Assembly (NCBI RefSeq): GCF_013155375.1
Contig: NZ_JABJQY010000004.1
Span: 372,001-436,000 of the forward strand
Direction: 5' to 3'
DNA from: Nocardioides sp. zg-1308
GTDB lineage: Bacteria > Actinomycetota > Actinomycetes > Propionibacteriales > Nocardioidaceae
Length of the DNA stretch: 64,000 bases
Shown here: piece after piece, positions 45,564 to 53,813 of the stretch
Layout of the letters: each line of letters opens with the position of its first letter
How positions within the stretch are numbered: the stretch's first letter is position 1
Position numbers and translations under genes: made by a program
Notes under the pieces: model-generated
Told to the model about the DNA's origin: nothing
The model's database searches: none
What the model saw: only the letters and a program-made list of their open reading frames with translations

Positions 45564-46055
45564 ATGGCCCACCCCGGACCGAGCAAGCAGACCCACGCCG
45601 GTGGTCCGGTCGTCGTGCACGCCGCTCGCCACCTCGGCCTGCAGGCTCCGATCGAGCGCCACACCCACATCGTCCTGCGCGCGGCCACGCTCGAGCTGGT
45701 GGAGGAGCAGCGGCAGCGGCGCTTCCCCACGACGCTCCACGCCGGCGTCCCCGGCCGGTGCGCCCGCCACGTCGAGGACCCTGCGCTGACCGATGCCGGG
45801 ATCCGGGCGGACGTCGTCCTCGCGCTGCTCCGTCACGCGCAGGGCCTGACGCCGCGGCCGCACCTGTGGCTCACCCGACCCGGCGAGCTGAGCCCGCACG
45901 ACGACGACCTGCGCTGGCTCGGCCCCGCCACGTGGGCCTGCGCGTCCCTGGGGCTGCCGCTCGGCCTGGTCGTCGTGACCCGCCGCGGCTGGTTCGACCC
46001 CGTCAGCGGCGTACGCCGGGAGTGGCGCCGGCTGCGGCGACGACCGGCCGGCTGA
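45564..46055 (+). CDS. Hypothetical protein, 163 aa
   Basis: No family recognised. The protein is arginine- and histidine-rich with no signal peptide; it has a short central hydrophobic patch (LGPATWACASLGLPLGLVVVT) near 125-145 that might be one membrane segment. The C-terminus is strongly basic (VRREWRRLRRRPAG). Codon use is like that of its neighbours, which supports real coding. The ATG at 45564 has CAGGGT six bases upstream and no RBS. It converges with the glutamate-cysteine ligase. Confidence 0.6.
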   Translation: MAHPGPSKQTHAGGPVVVHAARHLGLQAPIERHTHIVLRAATLELVEEQRQRRFPTTLHAGVPGRCARHVEDPALTDAGIRADVVLALLRHAQGLTPRPHLWLTRPGELSPHDDDLRWLGPATWACASLGLPLGLVVVTRRGWFDPVSGVRREWRRLRRRPAG

Positions 46056-46079
46056 CCGGCCGCGCCCGGCAGGGACGGC

Positions 46080-47543
46080 TCAGTCCCAGGCGTGCACCGG
46101 CTCGTTGCTGTGCATCCGCTCGCGGTAGTCGAGGAGCGTCGCGCGCAGGGCGTCGTAGCGGTCGGCTCCCCCGCGCTGGCGCACCCGCTCGACGAACCAC
46201 GAGGACCCGCTGGCCTCGGCCTGGCAGCGCTGCTCGATGATCCCGAGGTAGCGGTCGCTCTCCTCGGCGGGGACGCCCCACGAGTCGAGGCCCGCCCGGG
46301 CCATGGGCAGGAGCCGGCGCAGCACGAGCTCGGTGGCGCGGACCTGGCCGATGCCGGGCCAGTAGACCTGCGCCTCCACGCCCATCTGCGCGGCGACGTG
46401 GAAGTTCTCCTCGGCGGCGGAGAAGGACATCTGCGACCACAGCGGCCGCTCGCTCTCGACGAGGTAGCGGACGAGGCCGAACCACAGGGCGGCGTTGGCG
46501 ATGGTGTCGGCCACGGTCGGGCCGGCCGCCAGCAGCCTGTTCTCGACGCGCAGGTGCGGCACCCCACCGGCGATGTCGTAGACCGGCCGGTTCCAGCGGT
46601 AGATGGTGCCGTTGTGCAGCCGCAGCTCGTGGAGCTCGGGGGTGCCGCCGGACTCGAGGACGTCGAGCGGGTCCTCCTCGTCGGTCACCGGGAGCAGCGC
46701 CGGGAAGTAGCGGACGTTCTCCTCGAAGAGGTCGAAGACCGACGTGATCCACCGCTCGCCGAACCACACGCGCGGGCGCACGCCCTGTGCCTTGAGCTCC
46801 TCGCTGCGGGTGTCGGTGGCCTGCTCGAAGAGCGGGATGCGCGTCTCGCGCCACAGCTCCTTGCCGAGCAGGTAGGGCGAGTTGGCCGACACCGCGAGCT
46901 GGACGCCCGCGATCGCCTGGGCGGCGTTCCAGTAGGCCGCGAACTGGTCGGGCGAGGTCTGCACGTGGAACTGCGTGCTGGTGCAGGCCGCCTCCGGCAC
47001 GATCGAGTCGGCGGTCGTGGTGAGCCGCTCGCGCCCGGAGATGCTGATGGTGATGTCCTCGCCGCGCGCCGCGAGGATCTGCTCGGACAGCAGCTTGTAG
47101 CGCGGGTTGGAGCTGAGCGACTCGAGCTTCATGTGCCCCTCGGCGAGCGTCGGCAGGATGCCGATCATCACCTGGTGGGCGCCGACCTTGACGGCCTTCT
47201 CCTCCGCGTCGTTGAGCGAGCGGCGCAGGCTGTCCTCGAAGGTGGACAGGCCGCCCTCGCGGAGCTTGGCCGGGGCGAGGTTGATCTCGATGTTGAACTG
47301 GCCCAGCTCGGTCTGGAAGTCGGGGTCGGCGATGGCCTCGAGCACCTCGGCGTTCTTCAGCGCCGGGTCGCCCGCGTCGTCGATGAGGTTGAGCTCCATC
47401 TCGAGGCCGGTCATCGGGTCGTCGGTGTCGAACGCCGCCTCGCGCAGCATCCGGGCGAACACGTCGAGGTTGCGCCGCACCTTCTCGCGGTGCCGGGTCC
47501 GGTCGGCCCGGCTGAACTCCTGGTTCGCGACCTCTTCTCCCAT
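46080..47543 (-). CDS. Glutamate-cysteine ligase family 2 protein
   Basis: A 487-residue member of the GCS2 family (ATP-dependent carboxylate-amine ligases). Core signatures are TGLEMELNLID (metal-binding Glu), GQFNIEINLAP, CTSTQFHVQTSPDQFAAYWN and GVPHLRVENRLLAAGPTV. Members join glutamate and cysteine or make related gamma-glutamyl compounds. Actinobacteria use mycothiol rather than glutathione, so the true product is uncertain; ergothioneine (EgtA) is a related possibility. Leaderless by TAGGGT six bases before the ATG. It follows the DUF4192 gene by 54 bp. Confidence 0.87.
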   Translation of the reverse strand: MGEEVANQEFSRADRTRHREKVRRNLDVFARMLREAAFDTDDPMTGLEMELNLIDDAGDPALKNAEVLEAIADPDFQTELGQFNIEINLAPAKLREGGLSTFEDSLRRSLNDAEEKAVKVGAHQVMIGILPTLAEGHMKLESLSSNPRYKLLSEQILAARGEDITISISGRERLTTTADSIVPEAACTSTQFHVQTSPDQFAAYWNAAQAIAGVQLAVSANSPYLLGKELWRETRIPLFEQATDTRSEELKAQGVRPRVWFGERWITSVFDLFEENVRYFPALLPVTDEEDPLDVLESGGTPELHELRLHNGTIYRWNRPVYDIAGGVPHLRVENRLLAAGPTVADTIANAALWFGLVRYLVESERPLWSQMSFSAAEENFHVAAQMGVEAQVYWPGIGQVRATELVLRRLLPMARAGLDSWGVPAEESDRYLGIIEQRCQAEASGSSWFVERVRQRGGADRYDALRATLLDYRERMHSNEPVHAWD

Positions 47544-47597
47544 GACGGCACCCTAGTCACCCGCGTCGTGGCGGGGAACCGCCCGGGCCCTGCCCGC

Positions 47598-48617
47598 TCA
47601 CGCGGCCGGGTCACCACTGGCACCCGTCGACGGTCGCAGCGACTCCCACTCGTCGGGCGACGTGGCGGACTCGAGCAGCTGGGCGACGAGCCCCGCCAGG
47701 GAGTGCGCGGGCTCCGCCTCGCGACACCGGTCGACGGCACACCACGACAGGGCACCGTCGCCGACCAGCCACGCGCAGAACGCCAGCACGGCGGCCGGGC
47801 CCGCCACGTGCGAGCCGGGCAGGCGCCGTACGGCGTCCGACCACAGCTCGCACGCGCTGCGGGCCTCGGCCCGGCCCAGCCACACCCACGCCTCGTCGCG
47901 CCGGGCGGGCACCACGACCGTCGCGGCCACCGAGGCGAGCTCGGCGCGGGAGAGCGTGGAGCCGCCTCGCATGTGGCGGCGGACCAGCGCGGCCAGCGCG
48001 CCCGGCGGCAGCACGGCGGCGCTCACCACGTCGGACGCTGCGATGGCAGCCGTGGGGTCCGGCGCGAGGGTCGCCCGGAGCGCCTCACGACTGGCGTGGG
48101 TCACCCGACCGTCGAACACGCCCTGGGCGGTGAAGGCGTGGTCGACGAGCGAGAACGGGACGCCCTGGTAGGCCGCGAGCGGCGCGCCCGGGAGGACGGC
48201 GTACCAGTGGTCGTCGTGGACGCGCAGCACCTCGCGCACCTCGATGCCGGTGGCGGTGAGCTCCTCGTGGAGCGACCAGGCGGCCTCGTCGGCCACGGTG
48301 GTGTCGTCGTCGTAGACGACCACCACCACCTCGCGCACGCCGTTGCGTCGCGCCGGGCGGAGCAGGGCCTCGACCACGTCGTCGACGTCGTCGGGGTCGT
48401 GCGGCAGGTCGACGCGGGCGTTCATCCCCGGGGCGCCGATGCTGAGCATCACGACCGACCGCTCCGGGACGAAGCCGAGGGCCAGCGGCACGAAGGCCGC
48501 GATGTCGCTGGGCGTGCGTGCGCGCAGGCGCGTCGGTGCGGGGTCGGGCGGGGCCGCGGAGGCCGGGCGGGGGTCCGAGGTCCGGACTGGGTCTGGTGTG
48601 CCGTGTGTGGGATCCAT
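47598..48617 (-). CDS. DUF4192 family protein
   Basis: A 339-residue actinobacterial protein of unknown function. The conserved opening (LRARTPSDIAAFVPLALGFVPERSVVMLSIG) and the middle motifs DPDDVDDVVEALL, VVVVVYDDDT and AVLPGAPLAAYQGVPF are those of DUF4192. The C-terminal half is helical, with ARRDEAWVWLGRAEARSAC resembling TPR-like helices. Start ATG at 48617. It is divergent from dinB, with 114 bp between the starts; the family often lies near DNA-repair genes. Confidence 0.85.
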   Translation of the reverse strand: MDPTHGTPDPVRTSDPRPASAAPPDPAPTRLRARTPSDIAAFVPLALGFVPERSVVMLSIGAPGMNARVDLPHDPDDVDDVVEALLRPARRNGVREVVVVVYDDDTTVADEAAWSLHEELTATGIEVREVLRVHDDHWYAVLPGAPLAAYQGVPFSLVDHAFTAQGVFDGRVTHASREALRATLAPDPTAAIAASDVVSAAVLPPGALAALVRRHMRGGSTLSRAELASVAATVVVPARRDEAWVWLGRAEARSACELWSDAVRRLPGSHVAGPAAVLAFCAWLVGDGALSWCAVDRCREAEPAHSLAGLVAQLLESATSPDEWESLRPSTGASGDPAA

Positions 48618-48731
48618 GACGACGACCGTTCCCGTGCCCACCGACGAGCCATGCCGAGTCCCTCGCGACCCTGTGGAGGAAGCGGCCGAGGCGCGGCCTG
48701 TGGACGGTTGGTGGGCTGCGAGAATGCCCGC

Positions 48732-50036
48732 GTGCGCACCACCGCGTCGATCCTGCACCTGGACCTGGACGCCTTCTTCGCCGCCGTCGAGCAGCGCGAC
48801 AAGCCGTCGCTGCGCGGCAAGCCGGTCATCGTCGGCGGGACCGGTGGCCGCGGCGTGGTGTCCACGGCGTCGTACGAGGCCCGCAAGTTCGGGGTGGGGT
48901 CGGCGATGTCCACGCGCGAGGCCCGCGCCCGCTGTCCCCACGCCGCGTTCCTCGGCGGCCGCTTCCACGCCTACCGCGAGACCAGCAAGCGGGTCATGCA
49001 GGTGCTGCGCGACCTGTCGCCCCTCGTCGAGCCGCTCTCGCTGGACGAGGCGTTCGTCGACCTCGCCGCGGCCGGCCTGCCGGACCTCGACGTCGCGACG
49101 GTCACCGAGGCCGGGGAACGCCTGCGCGCGTCGGTGCACGAGGTCACCGGGGGCCTGACGGCGACGGTGGGCATCGCCTCGTCGAAGTTCCTCGCCAAGG
49201 TGGCCAGCGAGCTGGACAAGCCCGACGGCATGACGGTCGTGCCACCCGGCACGGAGCTCGACCTGCTGCGGCCGATGAAGGTCACGGTCATCCCCGGCGT
49301 CGGACCGGCCACGGCCGAGCGCCTGCGGCGGGCGGGCATCCACACGATCGCCGAGCTCGAGCGGGTCGGTGAGGACGAGCTCGTCGGGCTGCTGGGCCAG
49401 GCGCTCGGCCAGGGCCTGTGGCGGCTCGCCCGCGCCCAGGACTCGCGTCCGGTCGTCGCCGAGCGCGAGGCGAAGTCGGTCAGCGTCGAGGGCACCTACG
49501 ACACCGACATCACCGACCGCCGCCTCATGGAGGGCCTGCTGACCAGGCAGGCCAAGGAGGTCGGCACCCGGATGCGCAAGAACGGCACCTCCGGGCGCAC
49601 GGTCACCATCAAGGTGAGGCTGCACGACTTCACGACGCTCAGCCGGTCGAGCACCCTGTCCAGCCCGACCGACGACGGCAGCACCATCGCCCGCGTCGCC
49701 CGCTCCCTGCTGGGCGACCTCGACACGACCGGCGGGGTGCGCCTGCTCGGGGTCGGGATGTCGGGACTGGCCGACTGGGTGCAGGAGGACCTCTTCGGCG
49801 ACGAGCCCGGCGAGGAGGAGCCCGAGGACGTGGTGCTCCCGGAGCCCCCGCGCCGCTCGTGGCCGCCGGGCGCCGACGTGGTGCACGACGAGATGGGGCC
49901 CGGCTGGGTGTGGGGCGCCGGGTCGGGCGTGGTGACCGTCCGCTTCGAGACCGCCGAGACGCCGCCCGGTCCCGTCCGCAGCTTCCGGGCCGACGACCCG
50001 GCGCTGCACCGCTTCGAGCCGCCCGCCGAGGACTGA
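48732..50036 (+). CDS. dinB: DNA polymerase IV
   Basis: Y-family translesion polymerase of 434 residues. Catalytic acids D11 (LHLDLDAFFA) and D105-E106 (LSLDEAFVDL) are present, as are the thumb HhH motif GVGPATAERLRRAGI and the little-finger domain (about 245-355). A C-terminal extension of about 70 residues (GPGWVWGAGSGVVTVRFET) goes beyond the E. coli length; a conserved actinobacterial tail. The beta-clamp motif may be VQEDLFG near 353-359 (QxxLF type). GAGAAT six bases before the GTG indicates a leaderless start. No SOS box was seen upstream. Confidence 0.94.
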   Translation: MRTTASILHLDLDAFFAAVEQRDKPSLRGKPVIVGGTGGRGVVSTASYEARKFGVGSAMSTREARARCPHAAFLGGRFHAYRETSKRVMQVLRDLSPLVEPLSLDEAFVDLAAAGLPDLDVATVTEAGERLRASVHEVTGGLTATVGIASSKFLAKVASELDKPDGMTVVPPGTELDLLRPMKVTVIPGVGPATAERLRRAGIHTIAELERVGEDELVGLLGQALGQGLWRLARAQDSRPVVAEREAKSVSVEGTYDTDITDRRLMEGLLTRQAKEVGTRMRKNGTSGRTVTIKVRLHDFTTLSRSSTLSSPTDDGSTIARVARSLLGDLDTTGGVRLLGVGMSGLADWVQEDLFGDEPGEEEPEDVVLPEPPRRSWPPGADVVHDEMGPGWVWGAGSGVVTVRFETAETPPGPVRSFRADDPALHRFEPPAED

Positions 50037-50050
50037 GCGCGGGCGACTGC

Positions 50051-50893
50051 TCACACGACCCGAAGCACCACTCGCTCCCCCGGCCGCAGCTGGGCGCACA
50101 GGTCGAGGTCGTCGTCGTCGACGATCGCGACCACCGGGTAGCCGCCCGTCGTCGGGTGGTCGGCCAGGAACACCACCGGCTCGCCCGAGGGCGGCAGCTG
50201 CACGGCGCCGAGCACGATGCCCTCGCTGGGCAGCTCGCCCTCGCGACGGGCGATCCGCGGGCCGGTGAGCCGGAGCCCGACCCGGTCGCTGTCGGGCGCC
50301 ACGGCGTACTCCGCCCCGTCGAGGCCCGCCCACGCGGCCCCGGCCAGCCAGTCCACCCGCGGGCCCGGGTGCAGGCGCAGCACCCGCTCGCGACGGCGTA
50401 CGACGACCGCAGCAGGCGGCTCCGGCAGGGGCCCCGGCCGCCCGACCGCCAGCAGCTGTCCCGCGGCGAGGCGGGGTGGGCCCACCCAGGCGAGGGTGTC
50501 CGTCGAACGGGAGCCGAGGACCGGGTCCGCGTCCAGCCCGCCCGCGAGGGCGACGTAGGAGCGCACGCCCTCCGTCGCGGGGCCCACCGTGACGACGGCG
50601 CCGGCCGGGACCGTGACCGGTGCCCCGTGGGCGACTGCCCGACGACCGACGCCGACCCGGCAGGGCGCGCCGGTGACGGCGAGGGTCACCGCCCGGTGGG
50701 TGCGCAGCACGATGCCGCCGAGCGTGGTCTCCACCACCGCGTCGTCCGGGGCGCCGCCGACGAGCCGCAGCGCCAGCGCGGCCGCCCCGCGGTCGAGGGC
50801 ACCGGCCCGCGGCACCCCGAGGTGGGCCCACCCGCGCCGGCCACGGTCCTGCAGCGTGGCGAGCGGACCCGGGTCGAGCACCTCGATGCTCAT
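50051..50893 (-). CDS. pxpC: 5-oxoprolinase subunit C (biotin-dependent carboxyltransferase fold)
   Basis: A 280-residue KipA/AHS2-domain protein. The start MSIEVLDPGPLATLQDRGR and RRGWAHLGVPRAGALD are hallmarks; later come GVRSYVALAGGLD, LGSRSTDTLAWVG, and PSEGIVLGAVQLPPSGEPVVFLADHPTTGGYP. With PxpA and PxpB it hydrolyses 5-oxoproline to glutamate using ATP. The ATG overlaps the pxpB stop codon (ATGA). It also converges on dinB, 14 bp away. Confidence 0.93.
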   Translation of the reverse strand: MSIEVLDPGPLATLQDRGRRGWAHLGVPRAGALDRGAAALALRLVGGAPDDAVVETTLGGIVLRTHRAVTLAVTGAPCRVGVGRRAVAHGAPVTVPAGAVVTVGPATEGVRSYVALAGGLDADPVLGSRSTDTLAWVGPPRLAAGQLLAVGRPGPLPEPPAAVVVRRRERVLRLHPGPRVDWLAGAAWAGLDGAEYAVAPDSDRVGLRLTGPRIARREGELPSEGIVLGAVQLPPSGEPVVFLADHPTTGGYPVVAIVDDDDLDLCAQLRPGERVVLRVV

Positions 50894-51489
50894 CCGACTG
50901 CCTCGAAGCGGACCCGCGCGCCGGGAGGCAGCAGCGCGGGCGGGTCGCGCGTCGCGTCCCACAGGACGACGTCGGTGGACCCGATCAGCTGCCAGCCGCC
51001 GGGCGAGGCGGTGGGGTAGATGCCGCACCACGTGTCGGCCAGCGCCACCGAGCCGGGCGCCACCCGCGCGCGCGGCGTGGCCAGCCGGGGCACCGTCCGG
51101 GGCAGGCCGGAGAGGTAGGTGAAGCCGGGCGCGAAGCCCGAGAAGACCGCGACGAGCTCGACGGAGGTGTGCAGGTCGACGACCTCCCCCGCCGAGCAGC
51201 CCCAGTGCCCGGCGACCGCCTCGAGGTCCGGCCCGTCGTAGGTGACCGGCACCCGCACCAGCGGTCCCGCTCCACCCGCCGGTCCACCCGCCCAGTGCGC
51301 CAGGACGGCCTGCACCGGGGCGGGGTCGACGCCGTCGAGGAGGACCGTCGTGGCGGCCGGGACCACCTCGTCCGGTGCGAGGCCGTGGTCGGGGCCGGAG
51401 GTGCGGAGCCACGCGGCCAGCGAGGCCGCCTCGACGGCACCGCCCACCTCCACCAGGCACGCCCGCGCACCGACCGTGATCACCCGCAC
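50890..51489 (-). CDS. pxpB: 5-oxoprolinase subunit B
   Basis: A 199-residue KipI/AHS1-domain protein. Conserved parts are VPVTYDGPDLEAVA, VFSGFAPGFTYLSGLP, PRARVAPGSVALADTWCGIYPTASPGGWQLIG and the usual C-terminal PPALLPPGARVRF. The GTG start at 51489 is not backed by a clear RBS. It follows a 438-bp non-coding gap that separates it from pxpA, although the three subunits are usually in one tight operon. Confidence 0.93.
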   Translation of the reverse strand: MRVITVGARACLVEVGGAVEAASLAAWLRTSGPDHGLAPDEVVPAATTVLLDGVDPAPVQAVLAHWAGGPAGGAGPLVRVPVTYDGPDLEAVAGHWGCSAGEVVDLHTSVELVAVFSGFAPGFTYLSGLPRTVPRLATPRARVAPGSVALADTWCGIYPTASPGGWQLIGSTDVVLWDATRDPPALLPPGARVRFEAVG

Positions 51490-51600
51490 GGGGCCATCAT
51501 CGCGCTCCCGGACCGGGCGCCCGCGGAGGCGGCACCCCGGGGCGTCGCCCAGCGTTCACCGGTGCGGAGTTGCGGACGAGGAAGCGAGTCGGCAGCCTCG

Positions 51601-51651
51601 GAAGCGAAAAAGGTGAGGGGCTCCCGATGGTATGAGCATCAGGAGCCCCTC
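51601..51651 (-). terminator. Rho-independent terminator with U-tract, between pxpA and pxpB
   Basis: GAGGGGCTCCCGATG (51615-51629) pairs with CATCAGGAGCCCCTC (51637-51651), 14 of 15 pairs, with a 7-nt loop. On the minus strand the stem is followed by ACC and five Ts (51611-51607). It is the only canonical U-tract terminator seen in the window. It lies 112 bp before the pxpB start codon, so it either ends the pxpA transcript or attenuates pxpBC. Confidence 0.85.
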
Positions 51652-51927
51652 GATTCGGTCGGGTTGGTGACGTCCGACCCACCGATCCGGCATCCCCGTC
51701 CCCGCCGACCCCGTCACCGGGCCTGCGCGGCGAGCGAGCTCGCCGGGTGGAACAGTTCGTCCGATCCGATCCCCGGCCCCGCCGAAGCGGCTCCGGTGAG
51801 AGAGTTCTATGCCGCCCGGACCACCCCTCGCAAGGGGTGCGCGCGACAAACCTGCGGTCCCACAGGGTTCCCCACAGAAGTGGTCCTCCGCTCCACAGCC
51901 ACGGCGGCTGTCTCCACAGCTCGACGC
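51652..51927. other. Non-coding gap in the pxp locus with CCACAG cluster
   Basis: About 276 bp with no credible gene. Four CCACAG hexamers occur on the plus strand (51860, 51872, 51893, 51914) and one inverted CTGTGG at 51933, just inside pxpA. Two are preceded by GCT or TCT giving TCCACAG. An inverted repeat of about 7 bp (CACCCCT/AGGGGTG) lies at 51822-51840. A minus-strand CATAGAACT near 51807-51813 could be a -10, giving a transcript of about 200 nt ending at the terminator. All functions here are open. Confidence 0.4.
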
Positions 51928-52659
51928 TCAGGCTGTGGAGGACCAGCAGCTGGTCACGGTCGTCCCGGCGGCCTCGAGCGCGCGGCGTACGGCACGGGCG
52001 GCGGCCACGGCGCCCGGTGAGTCGCCGTGCACGCAGACCGAGTCGACCGAGCGCGCCAGGTGCACCGCTCGCGCGGCCACCTCGTCCGGGTCCGTGACCA
52101 GCGCGCCCGGCTGCCCACGGGGCACCAGGCGCCCCTCGTCGGTGTAGCCCCGGTCGGGGAACCCCTCGAGCCGCACCTCCCGGCCACGTCGGCGCGCCAG
52201 CTCGAGCAGCAGCGATCCGGGCATGCCCAGCACCGGGAGGTCGCCGGAGCCGTCCAGCACGGCCGTCGCCTGCTCCTCGTCGACCGCCACCCGGTGGTAG
52301 AGCGCGCCGTGCGGCTTGAGGTAGGCCACTCCCCCGCCCTCGGCGAGCGCGATGCCGGTCAGGACACCGACCTGCTCGGCGACCTGGTCGCGCAGGAGGT
52401 CGGCCGGGACGTCGCGGGCCACGCGCCCGAAGCCCTCCCGGTCGGCGTACGACACCTGCGCCCCGACCACGACGTCGCGCCGCACGGCCCCCGCACACAC
52501 CGCGCGCATCACCTCGGCGTTGCCGGCGTGGAAGCCGCAGGCGACGTTGGCGCTCGTCACCACCTCGAGCAGCCCCGCGTCGTCGGTGACCTCCTCGCCC
52601 AGGTCGGCGTTCAGGTCGACCCGGGATGGCTCCGTCGAGGGGTCCGTCACGGTGCGCAT
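51928..52659 (-). CDS. pxpA: 5-oxoprolinase subunit A (LamB/YcsF family)
   Basis: A 243-residue TIM-barrel-like hydrolase subunit. The family signatures VDLNADLGE, TSANVACGFHAGNAEVM, YLKPHGALYH and SVCVHGDSPGAV are all present. It supplies the hydrolase half of 5-oxoprolinase (PxpABC), which recycles pyroglutamate. GACACT six bases before the ATG suggests a leaderless start. Divergent from the group 2 sigma factor gene. The C-terminal residues SCWSSTA are not conserved. Confidence 0.93.
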   Translation of the reverse strand: MRTVTDPSTEPSRVDLNADLGEEVTDDAGLLEVVTSANVACGFHAGNAEVMRAVCAGAVRRDVVVGAQVSYADREGFGRVARDVPADLLRDQVAEQVGVLTGIALAEGGGVAYLKPHGALYHRVAVDEEQATAVLDGSGDLPVLGMPGSLLLELARRRGREVRLEGFPDRGYTDEGRLVPRGQPGALVTDPDEVAARAVHLARSVDSVCVHGDSPGAVAAARAVRRALEAAGTTVTSCWSSTA

Positions 52660-52681
52660 GGGGCCAGTGTCCCCGGGGAAC

Positions 52682-52703
52682 CCCTGAGAAGTCCCTGAGA
52701 GTT
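52682..52703 (+). repeat. Tandem 11-bp repeat in sigma gene upstream region
   Basis: CCCTGAGAAGT (52682-52692) is followed directly by CCCTGAGAGTT (52693-52703). It lies between the pxpA start and the SigR-type promoter. Just downstream is an imperfect inverted repeat, GTTCCGGGA with TCCCGGAGGAAC (52701-52730). These may be binding sites for a regulator of either divergent gene. Confidence 0.45.
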
Positions 52704-52768
52704 CCGGGATCAGGAAACTCCCGGAGGAACTGGCTCGTCACTTGAGATGAAGGCACCGCAATCCGGAC

Positions 52769-52795
52769 GGGAATCCCGCTTCGAACACAGGTGTT
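52769..52795 (+). promoter_or_regulatory. SigR/SigH-type promoter of the group 2 sigma gene
   Basis: GGGAAT (52769-52774), 18 bases, GTT (52793-52795). The predicted start near 52803 leaves a leader of about 44 nt with a perfect AGGAGG before the ATG. In M. tuberculosis sigB is controlled by SigE and SigH, and in Streptomyces hrdD by SigR, so this placement agrees with known biology. Two ACAGGTGT direct repeats (52787-52794 and 52799-52806), spaced 12 bp, overlap the start site. Confidence 0.75.
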
Positions 52796-52846
52796 GGAAC
52801 AGGTGTGCGGCACGGGGTGGTCGCACGAGGACGCAGGAGGATTGAG

Positions 52847-53809
52847 ATGAGCACCGCACAGCCGAAGCGCACCACCACCACGCGTGAGATCGAGGGCCGC
52901 GACAGCGTCGGCCTCTACCTGGACGAGATCGCCCGCACCCCGCTCCTCGACGCCGAGACCGAGGTCGAGCTCTCCAAGACCATCGAGGCAGGCCTGCTGG
53001 CCCAGCACCTGCTCGACACGGGCCGGGTCGGTCGCCGCAAGGGCGGCGCCCCGATGAGCGCCAACGAGGCCGAGCTCGAGTGGCTCGCCGAGCAGGGCCG
53101 CCTCGCCGTCGACCGCTTCATCGAGGCCAACCTGCGCCTCGTGGTGTCGATCGCGCGCAAGTACGGCCGTTCCCAGATGCCGATGCTGGACCTGATCCAG
53201 GAGGGCAACACCGGCCTGATCCGCGCGGTCGAGAAGTTCGACTACACCAAGGGCTACAAGTTCTCGACGTACGCCACCTGGTGGGTGCGCCAGGCCATCA
53301 CCCGCGGCATCGCGCAGCAGGCCCGCGTGGTCCGCCTGCCCGTCCACGTGGTCGAGGAGCTCAACCAGGTCGGCAGCGCCCGCCGCACGCTCGAGCGCCA
53401 GCTCGGCCGCGACCCGGAGCCGCAGGAGATCGCCACCGAGCTCGGCATGGACATCGACCGGGTGCTCGACCTCATGAGCTGGGGCCGCGACCACGTCTCG
53501 CTGGACACCCCGGTGGACGAGGACGGCGACACCTCGCTCGGTGACCTGATGGCCCAGGAGACCGCGCCGGGTCCGGACCTCAACGTCCTCGACGCCGAGG
53601 CCCGCCAGCGGCTCGACGACCTGGTCGGCATCCTCGACGAGCGCTCGGCCGACATCGTCCGGGCCCGCTACGGGCTCGCCGACGGCCGCCAGCACAAGCT
53701 CGCCGACATCGGTGCCCGCCACGGCATCTCCGCCGAGCGCGTGCGCCAGCTCGAGCGGGAGGCGCTGCAGAAGCTGCGCCGCGCCGGCGACCCCGATCTG
53801 GCTGCCTGA
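52847..53809 (+). CDS. sigB: Group 2 sigma-70 factor (SigB/HrdD-like)
   Basis: A 320-residue primary-like but non-essential sigma factor: it lacks region 1.1 and the long N-terminal tail. Region 1.2 DSVGLYLDEIARTPLL, region 2 NLRLVVSIARKYGRSQMPMLD and [17 protein letters not shown], region 3 VRLPVHVVEELNQV, and region 4.2 ISAERVRQLEREALQKLRR. It should direct stress and stationary-phase transcription. AGGAGG six bases before the ATG is the strongest Shine-Dalgarno site in the window. An upstream SigR-type promoter places it in a cascade. Symbol by analogy. Confidence 0.93.
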   Translation: MSTAQPKRTTTTREIEGRDSVGLYLDEIARTPLLDAETEVELSKTIEAGLLAQHLLDTGRVGRRKGGAPMSANEAELEWLAEQGRLAVDRFIEANLRLVVSIARKYGRSQMPMLDLIQEGNTGLIRAVEKFDYTKGYKFSTYATWWVRQAITRGIAQQARVVRLPVHVVEELNQVGSARRTLERQLGRDPEPQEIATELGMDIDRVLDLMSWGRDHVSLDTPVDEDGDTSLGDLMAQETAPGPDLNVLDAEARQRLDDLVGILDERSADIVRARYGLADGRQHKLADIGARHGISAERVRQLEREALQKLRRAGDPDLAA

Positions 53810-53813
53810 GGAC

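Noticed and set aside
46092..48731. Plus-strand open frame running for 2.6 kb before dinB
   Set aside because: It is in frame with dinB but antisense to the glutamate-cysteine ligase and DUF4192 genes. The polymerase N-terminus (SILHLDLDAFFA) and a -10 element fix the real start at 48732.
51652..51927. Riboswitch, such as the c-di-AMP (ydaO) class, before pxpB
   Set aside because: Some G-rich stretches look similar, but the conserved core segments could not be matched and the gene downstream is not a known target.
51860..51938. Replication origin or DnaA-box cluster
   Set aside because: The hexamers do not extend to TTGTCCACA, there is no AT-rich unwinding element, and no dnaA or dnaN gene is near.
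52781..52800. Possible SOS box (TCGAACACAGGTGTTGGA) before the group 2 sigma gene
   Set aside because: The spacing between half sites is six, not four, and the right half is GTTGG instead of GTTCG; it is better explained as part of the SigR-type promoter and ACAGGTGT repeats.
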